Source of the DNA: Streptosporangiaceae bacterium | GTDB taxonomy: Bacteria > Actinomycetota > Actinomycetes > Streptosporangiales > Streptosporangiaceae | Assembly: GCA_030040815.1 (NCBI GenBank) | Contig: JASHSZ010000232.1 | Location: 1 to 7,180 of the forward strand | Reading direction: 5' to 3' | Length of the DNA: 7,180 bases | Shown here: positions 6,892 through 7,180 of the stretch, in pieces | Layout: every line of letters begins with the position of its first letter | How positions within the stretch are numbered: the first letter of the stretch is position 1 | Translations under genes and position numbers: made by a program | The notes under the pieces: model-generated | The model's input: the letters and a program-made list of their open reading frames with translations, nothing else | Databases searched by the model: none | What the model was told of the DNA's origin: nothing

Positions 6892-6973
6892 GGCAGGTTG
6901 CCCGAGTGGCCAAAGGGAGCGGTCTGTAAAACCGTCGGCTCAGCCTACGTTGGTTCGAACCCAACACCTGCCA
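6892..6973 (+). tRNA. tRNA-Tyr (anticodon GUA)
   Basis: A complete class II tRNA of 82 bases can be folded by eye. The acceptor stem GGCAGGT (6892-6898) pairs with ACCTGCC (6966-6972), followed by discriminator A6973. The D stem is CCC/GGG (6901-6903, 6915-6917). The anticodon arm GCGGT/ACCGT (6919-6923, 6931-6935, one G-U pair) holds loop CTGTAAA with anticodon GTA at 6926-6928. A long variable arm (6936-6948, GGC/GCC stem) is expected of bacterial tRNA-Tyr. The T arm is GTTGG/CCAAC around TTCGAAC (6949-6965). The 3' CCA is not encoded, as usual in many actinobacteria, and would be added by the CCA-adding enzyme. It stands alone in this window. Confidence 0.97.
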
Positions 6974-7025
6974 CTGCTCACAGACCGTAGTATCCGCAGG
7001 TCAGCGATGCGATTAACGATCTTGT

Positions 7026-7043
7026 CCCGGAGACGCCGCCGGG
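7026..7043. other. GC-rich hairpin downstream of tRNA-Tyr
   Basis: CCCGG (7026-7030) and CCGGG (7039-7043) form a 5-bp stem with an 8-base loop, 53 bases after the tRNA. It has no U tract. Together with the following palindrome it may end tRNA transcription; the evidence is structural only. Confidence 0.3.
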
Positions 7044-7050
7044 CGGAGTG

Positions 7051-7068
7051 AGCGGTCTGCAGACCGCT
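7051..7068. repeat. 18-bp perfect palindrome
   Basis: AGCGGTCTG is followed immediately by its exact reverse complement. Allowing two wobble pairs and then GAG/CTC, the symmetry extends to about 7045-7074, so an RNA copy could fold into a stem of more than 12 pairs with a minimal loop. Bases 7050-7059 are identical to 6917-6926 of the tRNA-Tyr anticodon arm. It could be a terminator, a protein-binding site, or a relic of recombination at the tRNA. Confidence 0.6.
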
Positions 7069-7180
7069 TGCTCTACCAGCGGAAATGTACATGCGCCAGC
7101 TTCTCGTCCGCTGGCCGGCATTCCCAACGGCTCAGTGTTTCGTTCGGTTATGCCATGCTGACCTGCGAGCACCTACCAGC

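Larger units (their letters stand above)
6995..7167. repeat. 11-bp inverted repeat pair flanking the palindrome region
   Basis: CGCAGGTCAGC at 6995-7005 recurs as its exact reverse complement at 7157-7167, 151 bases apart, enclosing the 7026-7043 hairpin and the 7051-7068 palindrome. An 8-base direct repeat CTACCAGC (7073-7080 and 7173-7180) is also present. No transposase or target-site duplication is visible, so a small non-autonomous element is only one possibility. Confidence 0.45.
6974..7180. other. 207-base region without a supported gene
   Basis: No open frame here has recognisable protein motifs. A 64-codon minus-strand frame (6978-7172, GTG start) runs through the palindrome and lacks any known motif. 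What the stretch does hold is symmetry: the hairpin, the palindrome and the inverted repeat listed separately. The next gene to the right lies outside the window. Confidence 0.6.

Noticed and set aside
6949..6973. Duplicate of the tRNA-Tyr 3' end marking an integrated element
   Set aside because: I found no second copy of the T arm and acceptor 3' half in the remaining 207 bases; any attR would have to lie outside the window.
6978..7172. A 64-codon minus-strand frame right of the tRNA
   Set aside because: GTG start, no recognisable motif, and it reads through the palindrome; weak support for coding.

Overview
The window is GC-rich DNA with strong G/C preference at third codon positions, GTG as well as ATG starts, and protein sequences typical of a high-GC actinobacterium. 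The sequence alone does not fix genus or species.

Positions 1-5710 hold one tightly packed minus-strand transcription unit. In transcription order it is pgi (glucose-6-phosphate isomerase), a short-type gnd (6-phosphogluconate dehydrogenase), pgl (6-phosphogluconolactonase), zwf (glucose-6-phosphate dehydrogenase), and a DUF2090 class I aldolase-like protein that runs off the left edge. Gaps are 38, 3, 7 and 35 bases. The four complete genes make the whole oxidative pentose phosphate branch plus the isomerase that can return fructose-6-phosphate to glucose-6-phosphate. The aldolase-like gene is the outlier: its relatives belong to myo-inositol breakdown, and its substrate here is unknown. Two details suggest the branch may be tuned towards NADH: Gnd has an Asp at the end of its second Rossmann strand, and Zwf has Pro where an NADP-phosphate-binding Arg is usual.

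Positions 5711-5838 are a divergent intergenic region with a 9-bp inverted repeat whose half-sites are 30 bp apart, plus a short repeated hexamer. On the plus strand, about 5839-6798 encodes an actinobacterial membrane protein with five predicted helices fused to an exported domain containing two Yx(F/Y)xxD repeats (Lipoprotein_15 / COG4315 type).

Positions 6799-7180 hold a stem-loop after that gene, a plausible promoter, a complete tRNA-Tyr(GUA) gene, and about 207 bases without a convincing gene. This last stretch is unusually rich in symmetry: an 18-bp perfect palindrome sharing 10 bases with the tRNA-Tyr anticodon arm, a wider 11-bp inverted repeat around it, and a tRNA D-arm-like string on the minus strand. 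Nothing in the window is a recognisable CRISPR array, insertion sequence, defence system or secondary-metabolite gene.
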